A stretch of DNA of 64,000 nt from Aureispira anguillae (GTDB lineage: Bacteria > Bacteroidota > Bacteroidia > Chitinophagales > Saprospiraceae): NCBI RefSeq assembly GCF_026000115.1, contig NZ_AP026867.1:1147501-1211500 (forward strand), given 5' to 3'. Below, piece after piece: positions 17,424-26,333 of the stretch; position 1 is the stretch's first letter; every line of letters begins with the position of its first letter. The notes under the pieces were generated by a model. That model searched no databases. It was not told the origin of the DNA and saw only the letters and a program-made list of their open reading frames with translations. Position numbers and translations under genes: made by a program.

Positions 17424-18194
17424 TTGAAACAACCATTCAAAATTTCAGCAGTATCTTATCTTAATACCAAGCCATTTTTATATGGACTATTTCAATCTGA
17501 ATTAGACCAAGTCGTTGATCTGAGTTTAGATATTCCCTCTGAATGTGCTCGAAAACTAATAGCGGGAGAAGTTGATTTAGGTTTAATTCCTGTTGCGGCT
17601 ATACCTCAGTTAGAAACACCTCATATTATTTCTGATTTTTGTATAGGGACAGAAGGAGCTGTTAAGACAGTTTGTATTTATTCTGCCTGCCCAATTGAAG
17701 AGGTTACACATCTATATTTAGATTACCAATCAAAAACTTCTGTTGCATTAACCCGTTATTTAATTACAAATTATTGGAAAATAAATCCTCAATTTATTAA
17801 TGCTTTAGCAGGGTTTGAACAAAAAATCGGAGATAAAACAGCCGCTTTAATTATTGGAGATCGAACCATTGGTTTAGAAGGAAAATACGCTTATACCTAT
17901 GACCTTGGTGAGATTTGGAAAAAACATACCAATTTGCCCTTTGTTTTTGCTGCTTGGGTAAGTAATAGGCAATTGCCAACTTCATTTTTAGATAAGTTTA
18001 CTGCGGCTTTGGAACTGGGCATTCAAAAACGGCATCAAGTGGCGCAACTTTTTCAGTCTAGTTACCTTGGTTTTGATGTCCATCAATATTACCATCGTTA
18101 TATAGATTACGAACTAACAACTGAAAAGCGGCAAGCTCTAAAATTATTTTTGGAATACATAGCACCCAAGCGAGAAGTTTTAGTCAGCAAATAA
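17424..18194 (+). CDS. mqnA: Chorismate dehydratase (menaquinone, futalosine pathway)
   Basis: 256 aa. MqnA removes water from chorismate to give 3-(1-carboxyvinyl)oxybenzoate, the first step of the futalosine pathway. It has the periplasmic-binding-protein-like fold. Family marks are ISAVSYLNTKPF (7-18), AGEVDLGLIPVAAIPQ (47-62), ALIIGDRTI and FVFAAWVSNR. The start must be the TTG at 17424: an in-frame TAA lies at 17403-17405, no ATG comes before the conserved SYLNTKP block, and the TTG gives the expected N-terminus. A strong terminator follows, shared with the convergent thioredoxin-like gene. Confidence 0.92.
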   Translation: MKQPFKISAVSYLNTKPFLYGLFQSELDQVVDLSLDIPSECARKLIAGEVDLGLIPVAAIPQLETPHIISDFCIGTEGAVKTVCIYSACPIEEVTHLYLDYQSKTSVALTRYLITNYWKINPQFINALAGFEQKIGDKTAALIIGDRTIGLEGKYAYTYDLGEIWKKHTNLPFVFAAWVSNRQLPTSFLDKFTAALELGIQKRHQVAQLFQSSYLGFDVHQYYHRYIDYELTTEKRQALKLFLEYIAPKREVLVSK

Positions 18195-18217
18195 ACTCAA
18201 AACATTGATGAAAATCT

Positions 18218-18244
18218 AAAAAGGTAGTATTAAGCTACCTTTTT
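18218..18244. terminator. Bidirectional terminator between mqnA and the thioredoxin-like gene
   Basis: Ten-base stem AAAAAGGTAG (18218-18227) with CTACCTTTTT (18235-18244) and a 7-base loop. A-rich on one side and T-rich on the other, it can end transcripts from both convergent genes. Confidence 0.85.
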
Positions 18245-18263
18245 TAATTTCGAGTTTTGTAGT

Positions 18264-18776
18264 TTATGCTTTAGCTCTTAGCAATTTACGCAATTGGCGT
18301 TCTACTTTGGGATTGCTAGGAGGCAAGGCATCTCGATTGCTAATTTGTCCATTTTTACCAATAATCATATAGTGAGGGATGGAATAAATATAAAAGAACT
18401 TCAAAAACTCGATCATCTCATCTTGATTGCGGCGGTAATGTTGCCCAACTTCAGTAATCTTTAAGTTGTCCATACTGCGCTTCCATGCAGCTTCATTTTT
18501 ATCAATAGAAATATAGACAAAAACAATGTCCTCATCGTTCAATTTACGGTGCAATTGGACAGAAGCGGGCATCTCTTTTTTACAAGGACCACACCAACTT
18601 GCCCAAAAATCAATATAAATAACCTTCCCTTTATTAGCCTTAAAAATTTCAGTAAGTGAAGAATGCTTCCCATCTAGGCTTGTAAATTTATTTTCTTCGA
18701 TAATTGTTTTTATATTCTTTTGAGCATAACTAAAATTGGTAACAGCCACAAAAAGAATAAGGAGTAGATAACGCAT
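18264..18776 (-). CDS. Thioredoxin-like (TlpA/ResA type) periplasmic protein
   Basis: 170 aa with a signal peptide (MRYLLLILFVAVTNFSYAQ) and one thioredoxin fold. The active site is WCGPC (Cys62, Cys65) within YIDFWASWCGPCKKEM; the cis-proline region is YSIPHYMIIGKNG. TlpA/ResA-like proteins reduce disulfides outside the cytoplasm, for example in cytochrome c maturation, or defend against oxidation. The first 40 mature residues carry the short pre-domain usual in this group. The role here is inferred from the fold and export signal only. It is followed in the reverse direction by the mqnA terminator. Confidence 0.9.
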   Translation of the reverse strand: MRYLLLILFVAVTNFSYAQKNIKTIIEENKFTSLDGKHSSLTEIFKANKGKVIYIDFWASWCGPCKKEMPASVQLHRKLNDEDIVFVYISIDKNEAAWKRSMDNLKITEVGQHYRRNQDEMIEFLKFFYIYSIPHYMIIGKNGQISNRDALPPSNPKVERQLRKLLRAKA

Positions 18777-18818
18777 TATATTGATTTTTTAAATGAAATA
18801 GATTAAGCGATCTTGCTT

Positions 18819-19400
18819 TTAAAGAAAGGACAAAATATCCTTGCCAAGATACAAATAAAGACTAATCAATATACTCTCTCCTAAAAAGATGCCAGTTATC
18901 ATTATGGAATACCGCATTTGAACCAATCCCGCTACATAGCAGATAATATCAGTAGGAACAAAAGGGAACCATGCCCAAGCAGCCACCAGCCATTTTCCCT
19001 TCGGTTGGTTTAATGCAATGCGAGCTTTTTCTATTTTATGGGGGTATTTCTGAGACAAATAATCGCCAAAACCAATTATTTCGGCAAAATAAAAAAGTAA
19101 GGTAGCAGAAAATAAAATACCCAAAATAGAAATGATTCCTACTAGGATTAATTGTTCAGGAAAAAGAATGGCTCCTGCCAAGACAAAGGGGGTACTAGGG
19201 AAAAGTAAAATACCTCTTAAAAAAGTAATGAGAATATATACCAACCAAACCCAATGGTCAAATTCTTGCAAAAAGGCAGAAACTTCTTCGACACTAAAAG
19301 CAGAAGGGTACAAGAGCATATAACCTAAGCTTACTAGAACACTACTAACCCAAATATAGTGGATTGTTTTTTTTATATTTTGGAGTGGGGTAGCTGACAT
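18819..19400 (-). CDS. VTT domain (TVP38/TMEM64, DedA-like) membrane protein
   Basis: 193 aa from the ATG at 19400; a TTG nine codons upstream is possible but unneeded. Hydrophobic segments lie near residues 16-34, 50-66, 70-92, 99-122 and 138-160. The block FLRGILLFPSTPFVLAGAIL, followed by a helix-break, and the later GKWLVAAWAWFPFVPTDII are typical of VTT-domain (SNARE-associated) proteins. These are thought to move or scramble lipids, including polyprenyl phosphates. The gene is 42 bases upstream of the thioredoxin-like gene on the same strand, so they may be co-transcribed, though no joint function follows. Confidence 0.82.
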   Translation of the reverse strand: MSATPLQNIKKTIHYIWVSSVLVSLGYMLLYPSAFSVEEVSAFLQEFDHWVWLVYILITFLRGILLFPSTPFVLAGAILFPEQLILVGIISILGILFSATLLFYFAEIIGFGDYLSQKYPHKIEKARIALNQPKGKWLVAAWAWFPFVPTDIICYVAGLVQMRYSIMITGIFLGESILISLYLYLGKDILSFL

Positions 19401-19607
19401 ATATTGGGAGGATTGATGAAAAAGCAAGATACAAGATCTAACGGTTCAGACATAAAACAAAGTTCCTTCAAATACTTATTTAACAAAAAGAAATTGGGAT
19501 AGATTCAGTGGCTCTATTAAAATAAAGTTACAAAATTATTATATTGTTGTAAATTAACTTAAAGCCAACTAAAAAGTTAAAATAATAAATTAATTAAAAC
19601 AAAAAAC

Positions 19608-20867
19608 ATGCAAAAAAACATTTTTACAATATTAATCTTGTTAAGTATCATGTGTAGTGTTAATGCCCAGAATCATGCTACTTGTAATGGAACCCGTTAT
19701 GTGAGTGAAGAATTTGGAGCAGTAGATACTACCTTAGCGGTTTTATTTGGTAATAACGTTACCTATGCTGGTAATAATCAAGATTTGTATATGGATATTT
19801 ATGAACCAGTAGGGGATATGGCTACTGCTAGACCTGCTATCGTTTTGGCATTTGGAGGTTCATTTATCGGAGGAAATCGAGGAAATATGAGCGACTTATG
19901 CCAATATTATGCGCAACGTGGTTTTGTTGCCGTGACTATAGATTACCGACTTTATGATGGTGCTTTGATTCCTTTGCCTAATGCTACAACAATGACAGAT
20001 GTAGTGATAAAAGCCGTTTCAGATATGAAGGCAGCAGTACGTTTTCTAAAAGAAGATGCTGCAACGAACAATACTTATAAAATTGACCCCGATATGATTT
20101 TTGTAGGAGGGATTTCGGCAGGAGGAATTGTAGCTAGTCATACAGCCTATATTGATTCTACGGATGCCATAGCAGCTAGTGAGCTAACCGCCATTAACAA
20201 CAATGGTGGTTTTGATGGAAATAGCAGTGCCAATGCAGGGATGTATAGTTCAGAAGTTCGTGGGGTAGTTAATTTTTCTGGGGCTTTGCGTGATGCTGAT
20301 TATATTGATGCGAATGACCCGCCGCTTTTTTCTGCGCATGATGATGGAGATGGCACAGTACCCTATGGCGCAGGGAATGCGTCAATTTTTGGCTTTCCAA
20401 TTATAGCAGTGGAAGGAAGTAGCGAAATGCATACAAGGGCAACAACTGTTGGAATCGCCAACTTTTTAATTACAATTCCCAATAGTACAGGGCATGTTAG
20501 TTTCTTTGGGGGCAATGCTGCTCAATGGCAAGATACAGTGCTAAATACTTCTAGTGATTTTTTACATGATAATGTTCTTTGTCCACTGATCTCTGCAACC
20601 AACGCTGTGGAATTAGAAACGATCTTAGCTAATATTTATCCTAATCCATCCGAAATCGATATGGTTGTTCAGTTTGAGGATTTGCCTGCTGCTTATAATT
20701 TGGCTATTTATGACAATATGGGACGTCAGGTTTTTGCAGAACAAAACATTGCAACAACAAGATACATATTGAGAAAAGAATACTTTACAGCTGGGATTTA
20801 TCACGTCAATATTAACTTCAAAGACAGTCAAATAGCTCCAATACGTTCAAAAGTTATTTTTCGTTAA
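19608..20867 (+). CDS. Secreted alpha/beta hydrolase with T9SS sorting domain (copy 1)
   Basis: 419 aa. Signal peptide ending SVNAQ, then an alpha/beta-hydrolase domain to about residue 325: oxyanion-hole block LAFGGSFIGG, nucleophile Ser170 in GGISAGG, acid in HDDGDGTVPYG and His296 in STGHVSFF. A linker and a C-terminal T9SS sorting domain (ANIYPNPSEIDMVVQF, then YDNMGRQVF) finish it. It looks like a carboxylesterase of the BD-FAE/carbohydrate-esterase type; the substrate is unknown. The protein is predicted to be delivered to the cell surface or released. A paralogue lies immediately downstream, separated by a repeat element and a terminator. Confidence 0.87.
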   Translation: MQKNIFTILILLSIMCSVNAQNHATCNGTRYVSEEFGAVDTTLAVLFGNNVTYAGNNQDLYMDIYEPVGDMATARPAIVLAFGGSFIGGNRGNMSDLCQYYAQRGFVAVTIDYRLYDGALIPLPNATTMTDVVIKAVSDMKAAVRFLKEDAATNNTYKIDPDMIFVGGISAGGIVASHTAYIDSTDAIAASELTAINNNGGFDGNSSANAGMYSSEVRGVVNFSGALRDADYIDANDPPLFSAHDDGDGTVPYGAGNASIFGFPIIAVEGSSEMHTRATTVGIANFLITIPNSTGHVSFFGGNAAQWQDTVLNTSSDFLHDNVLCPLISATNAVELETILANIYPNPSEIDMVVQFEDLPAAYNLAIYDNMGRQVFAEQNIATTRYILRKEYFTAGIYHVNINFKDSQIAPIRSKVIFR

Positions 20868-20886
20868 GAGTTGTTTAATTTAAAAC

Positions 20887-21029
20887 ATTACTCCGTTAAA
20901 ACATCGTACTACATTAATTATCAGTATTGTATGTTTTTGTGATTTAAAGTGTTAATATGCTAATAATTAATGTAGTACAAGATGCTTTTTTATGTTTTTA
21001 TTAAAAAACTAAAAAAGCAACGGAGTATT
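20887..21029. repeat. Dispersed inverted-repeat element, ATTACTCCGTT type
   Basis: Left end ATTACTCCGTT (20887-20897) and right end AACGGAGTATT (21019-21029). Inside lies a longer inverted repeat, 20902-20924 against 20960-20984, matching at about 22 positions around GTACTACATTAATTA. About 143 bp in all, between two paralogous hydrolase genes. Confidence 0.75.
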
Positions 21030-21050
21030 ATTAAAAAATACCCTTATCTT

Positions 21051-21088
21051 AATGTTCTGTCTATTTGTGTTTAGACAGAACATTTTTT
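21051..21088 (+). terminator. Strong intrinsic terminator
   Basis: Perfect 13-base stem AATGTTCTGTCTA (21051-21063) with TAGACAGAACATT (21072-21084), an 8-base loop and a run of six T. It ends 30 bases before the second hydrolase, separating the two transcripts. Confidence 0.88.
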
Positions 21089-21117
21089 ATATCCCTTAAA
21101 ATAAGAACCAGCTTTAA

Positions 21118-22362
21118 ATGAACTACTTATTAATACTCTTTCTCTTTTTATTAACCACCCCAACTAAAGCACAAACGCCGCATTCTACCTGTAATAATAC
21201 CCGTTATCTAACGGAAGTATTTGCTGCTGTTGATACGACATTTAATATATTATATGGAGTGAATACAACCCATGCTGGGAATACAGATAGCCTATATATG
21301 GATGTATATCAACCAGTGGGAGATACTGCTTCCAATCGACCACTAATTATTTTAGCTTTTGGTGGAAGTTTTGTTTTGGGGGAACGAACAGATATGGCTC
21401 CCTTATGCCATTATTATGCGCAACACGGTTATGTAGCAGCGACCATTGATTATCGTCTATTTGATGGTCTTTTTGTTCCTTTTCCTGATTCTACTGTTTT
21501 TGCTGATGTAGTAATGAAGGCGTTGGGGGATATGAAGGCTTCTATTCGCCATTTTCGAGCGGATGCCGCAACGGCCAATTTATATCGAATTGATACCAAT
21601 TTGATTTTTGTTGGAGGTGGATCAGCAGGAGCTATTATGGCCTTACATGCAGCGTACTTAGATACTACAGATACTATTCCTCCTCATATTCAAGTAGCAA
21701 TCAATAATAATGGAGGGCATGAAGGAAATACAAGTGCCAATACTCAATACTCTTCTACAGTACAAGGGGTAATCAACTTTTCGGGCGCATTGGGAAATGC
21801 AGCTTGGATAGATGCAGGAGATGTTCCTGTTTTTAGTGTTCACGATGACAATGATAACATTGTCCCCTATGGACAAGGATATGGAACAATTGCAGGGTTT
21901 CCAATTTCTTATTTGGAAGGGAGTCAAGTAATCGCAGATACAGCAACAGCCTTAGGGATTCCAAATGTACTGATTACCATACCCAATAGTAACAGTCATG
22001 TAAGCTATGTCGATGATCCCTTGTGGCAGGACAGTGTTTTTACAGGAACGTTGTTGTTTTTGCACGAAATAATTTGTCCCCTCATTGCAAGTGAAGCCCC
22101 TATCTCTTTCTCCGAAAGGACAGTGAATGTTTATCCCAATCCAGTAGTTACCAATGTCGTTATTGAGGTTGATGATCCATCTACTGCTTATGATCTAACA
22201 ATGTATGATAATTTAGGTCAAATTATTTATCATCAAGAAGCGATCAGAGCATCCCATTTTGTGTTAAATCGTCAAAAAATTGCTGCAGGGGTTTATTATT
22301 TAGAATTAAAATTTGAGGATCATAAAGCAACTCCTATTACAACTAAAGTTATTCTTAGATAG
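21118..22362 (+). CDS. Secreted alpha/beta hydrolase with T9SS sorting domain (copy 2)
   Basis: 414 aa and a clear paralogue of the preceding gene, with the same order of parts: signal peptide (ending PTKAQ), ILAFGGSFVLGERTDM oxyanion region, Ser169 in GGGSAGA, HDDNDNIVPYGQG acid region, His294 in NSHVSYV, and a T9SS sorting domain (VNVYPNPVVTNVVIEV, then YDNLGQIIY). One difference is the nucleophile elbow, GGSAGA instead of GISAGG. The two probably arose by tandem duplication and now have separate transcripts. The substrate is unknown; an extracellular esterase is the safest call. Confidence 0.87.
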   Translation: MNYLLILFLFLLTTPTKAQTPHSTCNNTRYLTEVFAAVDTTFNILYGVNTTHAGNTDSLYMDVYQPVGDTASNRPLIILAFGGSFVLGERTDMAPLCHYYAQHGYVAATIDYRLFDGLFVPFPDSTVFADVVMKALGDMKASIRHFRADAATANLYRIDTNLIFVGGGSAGAIMALHAAYLDTTDTIPPHIQVAINNNGGHEGNTSANTQYSSTVQGVINFSGALGNAAWIDAGDVPVFSVHDDNDNIVPYGQGYGTIAGFPISYLEGSQVIADTATALGIPNVLITIPNSNSHVSYVDDPLWQDSVFTGTLLFLHEIICPLIASEAPISFSERTVNVYPNPVVTNVVIEVDDPSTAYDLTMYDNLGQIIYHQEAIRASHFVLNRQKIAAGVYYLELKFEDHKATPITTKVILR

Positions 22363-22396
22363 GAAAGAGCGAGTATTGCTAGTTAAAACCTCAGTA

Positions 22397-22756
22397 ATTC
22401 TCGGTTTGTTTATTTTTTAATACGACTTAAGGTATTAAGTGTAGTATTTTGATTAAATGTGTTAATGCTTTATTCTTGAACTGGGCGTTACGGAAATTTA
22501 ATTTGACATCTGGCTAAGTTTTCGTAATTTTTTACAGTTGCGACCAAAGGAAGCAACCCGAAGGGCCTCTGGCATTAGCTTCGCTGCTACTACGTGGTGT
22601 AAAAAATCGAAAACCCGAAGGCTCAGCGAAGCTAATTAGTCAGGGAATGTCATACAAATTGGAGTACTAGCCCTAGATTTTGGTTCTTTCATCAATGGAA
22701 AGAACAAAAAAGTATCGTTTTACATAACATATTAACATTTTTTACAAACCGAGAAT
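22397..22756. repeat. 360-bp composite inverted-repeat element
   Basis: Perfect 13-base terminal inverted repeat: ATTCTCGGTTTGT (22397-22409) and ACAAACCGAGAAT (22744-22756). Nested inside are TTAGCTTCGCTG (22575-22586) with CAGCGAAGCTAA (22624-22635), plus two CCCGAAGG copies. Bases 22574-22597 match 63112-63135 with one mismatch. It fills most of the 675-bp gap between the second hydrolase and the LRR genes. Confidence 0.75.
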
Positions 22757-23037
22757 CGCTGGTTAAACCTACTACCATAAATTTCAAAAAATAATAAGAT
22801 TAAGAATTTAGCTGTTACTGTTTAATATCAATCTGTAGATATATATTATTTCTCATTGCAGCGTTTGTTGGGAGAATCGAGAAAACTTTATTAATTTAGA
22901 AACGAAATTAACACCTAATCCTACTGATACAAGATGTATTGTATTGGATAAAGTAGGTAAATGGACAAAATTAGGAGTTAATAAACGATACTAAATTAGA
23001 TCTCTTCCCTTTCCCTTGAACTATTAAATTAGTATGC

Positions 23038-24714
23038 ATGGATATGAATAAGTCAATAAAAAAATTATTGAATGCTAAATCTAAGGCTACTATTGAACAC
23101 CTAAATTTGAGTGATCAGTCGTTAGAACAGTTGCCAGCCTGTGTTAAAGAAAGAGCTAATCTCGAATCGTTGGATTTGTCAGGTAATATTTTAGAGGAAA
23201 TTTCTCAAGAAATAGCTGATCTAGCTGCACTAAAAGTGCTGAATATTGAGCATAATTTTATCCAGCAAATTCCTACTACTATAGCCAACTTGTCAAAGTT
23301 GCAACAGTTAAATTGTTCTAATAATAAAATTAGTGAAATATCACCTGCGATTGGCGCTCTAACCAATCTAAACGCATTAGCTATTCAACAAAATAGACTA
23401 AAAACGCTACCTTCTGAAATCGCCAACCTAAAGCAACTTTATGCTTTAAAATTGGAAAGTAATCCTTTGAAGGAAATTCCAACAGTAATTGGTTTACTAA
23501 CCAATCTTAGAGAATTAGATCTTTCCGATACCATGATTAGTGGATTATCTGCCAATTTTGGCGCTTTGATCCATCTGAAATGGCTAGATTTATCCATTAA
23601 CAAGCTGACTTTTTTATCGAAGGAATTGGCGACTTGCAACCAGTTAGAATATTTAGATATTAGTTACAACCAAGTAGAGGATATGGCAGGGGAATTATCT
23701 GCCTTGTCAAACCTGAAGGAACTTAATATAGAAGGAAATCCACTAAAGGAATTACCAAAAGTAGTTTGTGAGTTTAAAAATTTATTACGACTGGATTTAA
23801 CGGCCATGAGGTTGGTTTGCTTGCCAAGTGAAATTGGTCGTTTGCGACAACTACAATATTTAAATTTATCGGCTAATTATTTAGAAGCTTTACCGCCTGA
23901 ATTTGGTGGGCTAAAAGGATTAAAACAATTAGATCTAAGCGATAACCAACTCGATAGCTTGCCAGCAACGTTGTCAAGTTTGCAGCAACTAGAAGTCTTA
24001 AATATAGAGTTAAACCCATTAGAGCATTTACCCTTAGTAATTTGTGAGTTAACTGCATTAAGAGATTTGGATGTAACGGGGATAGAATTGAAGCAGTTAC
24101 CTTTCTCAATTCATAAATTGATCCATCTCAAAAGGTTGGATCTCTCTGAAAACTTTTTAGAAGATTTACCCCTGCAAATTGGTGAATTAACGGCTTTAGA
24201 AATTCTCGACTTAAGAGAAAATCAATTGGACAAATTGCCAGCAAGTATCGCCCAACTAAAATCGCTAAAAGAATTGCGGTTAGAGTATAATCTATTTGTT
24301 GATTTAGGTACAGAAATAGGGGAGTTGGTCAAACTAAAACATTTGGACATTAGTTATAATGAATTGACGGATTTGCCCAGCAATTTTACGCAATTACAAC
24401 GCTTAGAACGCTTAAACTTGGAAGGAAATGCTTTAACTCGGATTCCAAGAGAAATCTTTCACCTCAAACGTTTGAAAGAGTTAGATTTATCAGATAATGA
24501 AATTGCAAAACTGCCTGATTTGATTGCCAATTTGGGAGCTTTAAGGTGGTTGGATTTGAGAAATAATCGATTTACGGAATTACCAATGGAGATAGGAATG
24601 CTTGCCGATTCTTTAGAGGAATTATATCTTGAAGGGAATTATTTTAGAGTAGAAGACAAAGAAGAAATTATGGATTTATTACCCAATACTAATATTTATT
24701 TTGATTTAGCCTAG
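23038..24714 (+). CDS. Leucine-rich repeat protein 1 (cytoplasmic)
   Basis: 558 aa made almost entirely of 23-residue leucine-rich repeats of the LxxLxLSxNxLxxLPxxI type, roughly twenty in number, with a short N-terminal helix (KKLLNAKSKATIEHLNLSD). There is no signal peptide or membrane segment, so it should act in the cytoplasm unless exported by an unknown route. No GTPase, kinase or ligase domain is attached. LRR solenoids bind proteins, and the partner here is unknown. Its paralogue starts 17 bases downstream, so the two are one operon. The start could also be the ATG two codons later. Confidence 0.88.
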   Translation: MDMNKSIKKLLNAKSKATIEHLNLSDQSLEQLPACVKERANLESLDLSGNILEEISQEIADLAALKVLNIEHNFIQQIPTTIANLSKLQQLNCSNNKISEISPAIGALTNLNALAIQQNRLKTLPSEIANLKQLYALKLESNPLKEIPTVIGLLTNLRELDLSDTMISGLSANFGALIHLKWLDLSINKLTFLSKELATCNQLEYLDISYNQVEDMAGELSALSNLKELNIEGNPLKELPKVVCEFKNLLRLDLTAMRLVCLPSEIGRLRQLQYLNLSANYLEALPPEFGGLKGLKQLDLSDNQLDSLPATLSSLQQLEVLNIELNPLEHLPLVICELTALRDLDVTGIELKQLPFSIHKLIHLKRLDLSENFLEDLPLQIGELTALEILDLRENQLDKLPASIAQLKSLKELRLEYNLFVDLGTEIGELVKLKHLDISYNELTDLPSNFTQLQRLERLNLEGNALTRIPREIFHLKRLKELDLSDNEIAKLPDLIANLGALRWLDLRNNRFTELPMEIGMLADSLEELYLEGNYFRVEDKEEIMDLLPNTNIYFDLA

Positions 24715-24731
24715 GGCTTAATTTACGAATT

Positions 24732-26252
24732 ATGGAGATAGAGAACCAATTAAAAAAATATATTCAAGAAGGACCAATTCAAGAGGTAGATTGGAGCGGA
24801 AGAGAACTAGATGTTGTACCTGCTGAAATAAAAAAAATAGAAGGCGTAGAGCGGCTTAATTTGGAATGTAATAATTTGACTGCATTGCCCAATGAGCTCG
24901 CAGAGCTGCGCAGTTTAAATTGGTTGGATTTGTCGGACAATCAATTGGCTGTTTTGCCTGAAAAATTAACGAATTTGCCCTTGTTGACTTGGCTAGATTT
25001 GTCGGCTAATAATTTTGAACAATTGCCTACTTCTTTTGGAGAGTTGGAGAAGTTGGAGTGGCTAGACTTAAAAAATAACCAACTACATACCTTGCCCAAG
25101 TCATTTGAGCAATTGAAAAAATTAAAAAAACTTAATTTAGAAATTAATGAATTGGGACAGTTGCCAAAAGAAATTTGCCAGTTGTCCGCCTTAAAATGGT
25201 TGGACTTATCAGAAAATAAATTAGAAGGCTTGCCTGAAGAATTTGCTGATTTAAAAAGTTTGGAATGGTTGGACTTGGAAGAGAATCCATTAGGGGAGTT
25301 GCCAGAAAGTATTTGTGAGTTAGTACAACTAAAAGAGCTGGATCTAACTGGAATTGATGCTACAACTTTACCAGATGCATTAGGAAAATTGGTGAATTTA
25401 GAATGGCTGGATTTATCTGAAAATCGTTTGCTTGCTATTCCTGAATCAATTGGTCAACTCACACGAATAGAGTGGTTGGATTTGCGCAGCAATCAGCTCA
25501 AAGAATTGCCTGCTTCTATGGAGCAGCTTCACGCCTTGACTCGATTAAATTTGGAGCACAATGATTTTAATGGTTGGGTAGAGGTCGTCTCAAAGATGTC
25601 CAATCTTCAAGAGCTTGATTTAACGGCTACAGGGCTAACCATAATCCCTGATGAAATAGCCAATCTAAAAGCAATGGAGTGGTTGGATTTGTCCGAAAAT
25701 AAAATTAAGCAGTTACCCAAGGCTTTGGGAGAACTTACAGCGTTGACTTGGTTAGATTGCAAGGATAATGAAATTGATTATATAGATCAAGAAATTTATA
25801 ATCTAGTAGAGTTGAGAGAGCTTTATTTGAATTCTAATAAATTACAAATAATAGATGATGCTTTGGGGCAACTAGAAAGTTTAGAACGGTTGGATCTAAG
25901 TTTTAATAATTTGCCAAACTTGCCCGATAGTTTGGGTGATTTGACAATGCTAACTTGGTTGAACTTAGAAGAGAATAGTTTGACAAAACTTCCTGCGACC
26001 ATTGGAGCCCTAAATCATTTAGAAGAGTTGGATGTGTCTGACAATCGACTTTCTGAATTACCAACTGAATTAGGAACATTGGACAACCTCCAATTTTTGG
26101 ACTTGCGAAACAATCAGTTTACCACATTACCTGCATTTTTGGGACAATTGAGCAATACTTTGCAAGAATTATATCTGTCGGACAATCCATTAAACGATGG
26201 AGAGTTAGAAAGAATAAAGCAATTACTTCCTAATACGGTTGTAGAGTTTTAA
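24732..26252 (+). CDS. Leucine-rich repeat protein 2 (cytoplasmic)
   Basis: 506 aa, another continuous LRR solenoid with about twenty repeats. Many repeats carry Trp at a fixed position (LEWLDLSENRL, LTWLDCKDNEI), a feature much rarer in the preceding paralogue. The N-terminal cap begins EIENQLKKYIQEGPIQEVDW. No export signal or enzymatic domain is visible. The tandem arrangement with matched length suggests duplication followed by divergence of the binding face, so the two may form a pair or recognise related partners. Transcription ends at a strong palindromic terminator shared with the convergent gene. Confidence 0.88.
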   Translation: MEIENQLKKYIQEGPIQEVDWSGRELDVVPAEIKKIEGVERLNLECNNLTALPNELAELRSLNWLDLSDNQLAVLPEKLTNLPLLTWLDLSANNFEQLPTSFGELEKLEWLDLKNNQLHTLPKSFEQLKKLKKLNLEINELGQLPKEICQLSALKWLDLSENKLEGLPEEFADLKSLEWLDLEENPLGELPESICELVQLKELDLTGIDATTLPDALGKLVNLEWLDLSENRLLAIPESIGQLTRIEWLDLRSNQLKELPASMEQLHALTRLNLEHNDFNGWVEVVSKMSNLQELDLTATGLTIIPDEIANLKAMEWLDLSENKIKQLPKALGELTALTWLDCKDNEIDYIDQEIYNLVELRELYLNSNKLQIIDDALGQLESLERLDLSFNNLPNLPDSLGDLTMLTWLNLEENSLTKLPATIGALNHLEELDVSDNRLSELPTELGTLDNLQFLDLRNNQFTTLPAFLGQLSNTLQELYLSDNPLNDGELERIKQLLPNTVVEF

Positions 26253-26274
26253 CCAATAGAGTGATTGTGGGAAT

Positions 26275-26316
26275 AAAAAAAACCAAATTTTACAGCTGTA
26301 AAATTTGGTTTTTTTA
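26275..26316. terminator. Bidirectional palindromic terminator
   Basis: Perfect 30-base palindrome (26281-26310, centred on CAGCTG) flanked by six A before and six T after, giving a 42-base self-complementary unit. It serves the LRR operon and the convergent lamin-tail gene. Confidence 0.9.
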
Positions 26317-26333
26317 TAAGTATTAACGAGTAC

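Noticed and set aside
23038-26252. ROCO-type LRR-GTPase for the LRR genes
   Set aside because: No P-loop or COR domain is present in either protein.
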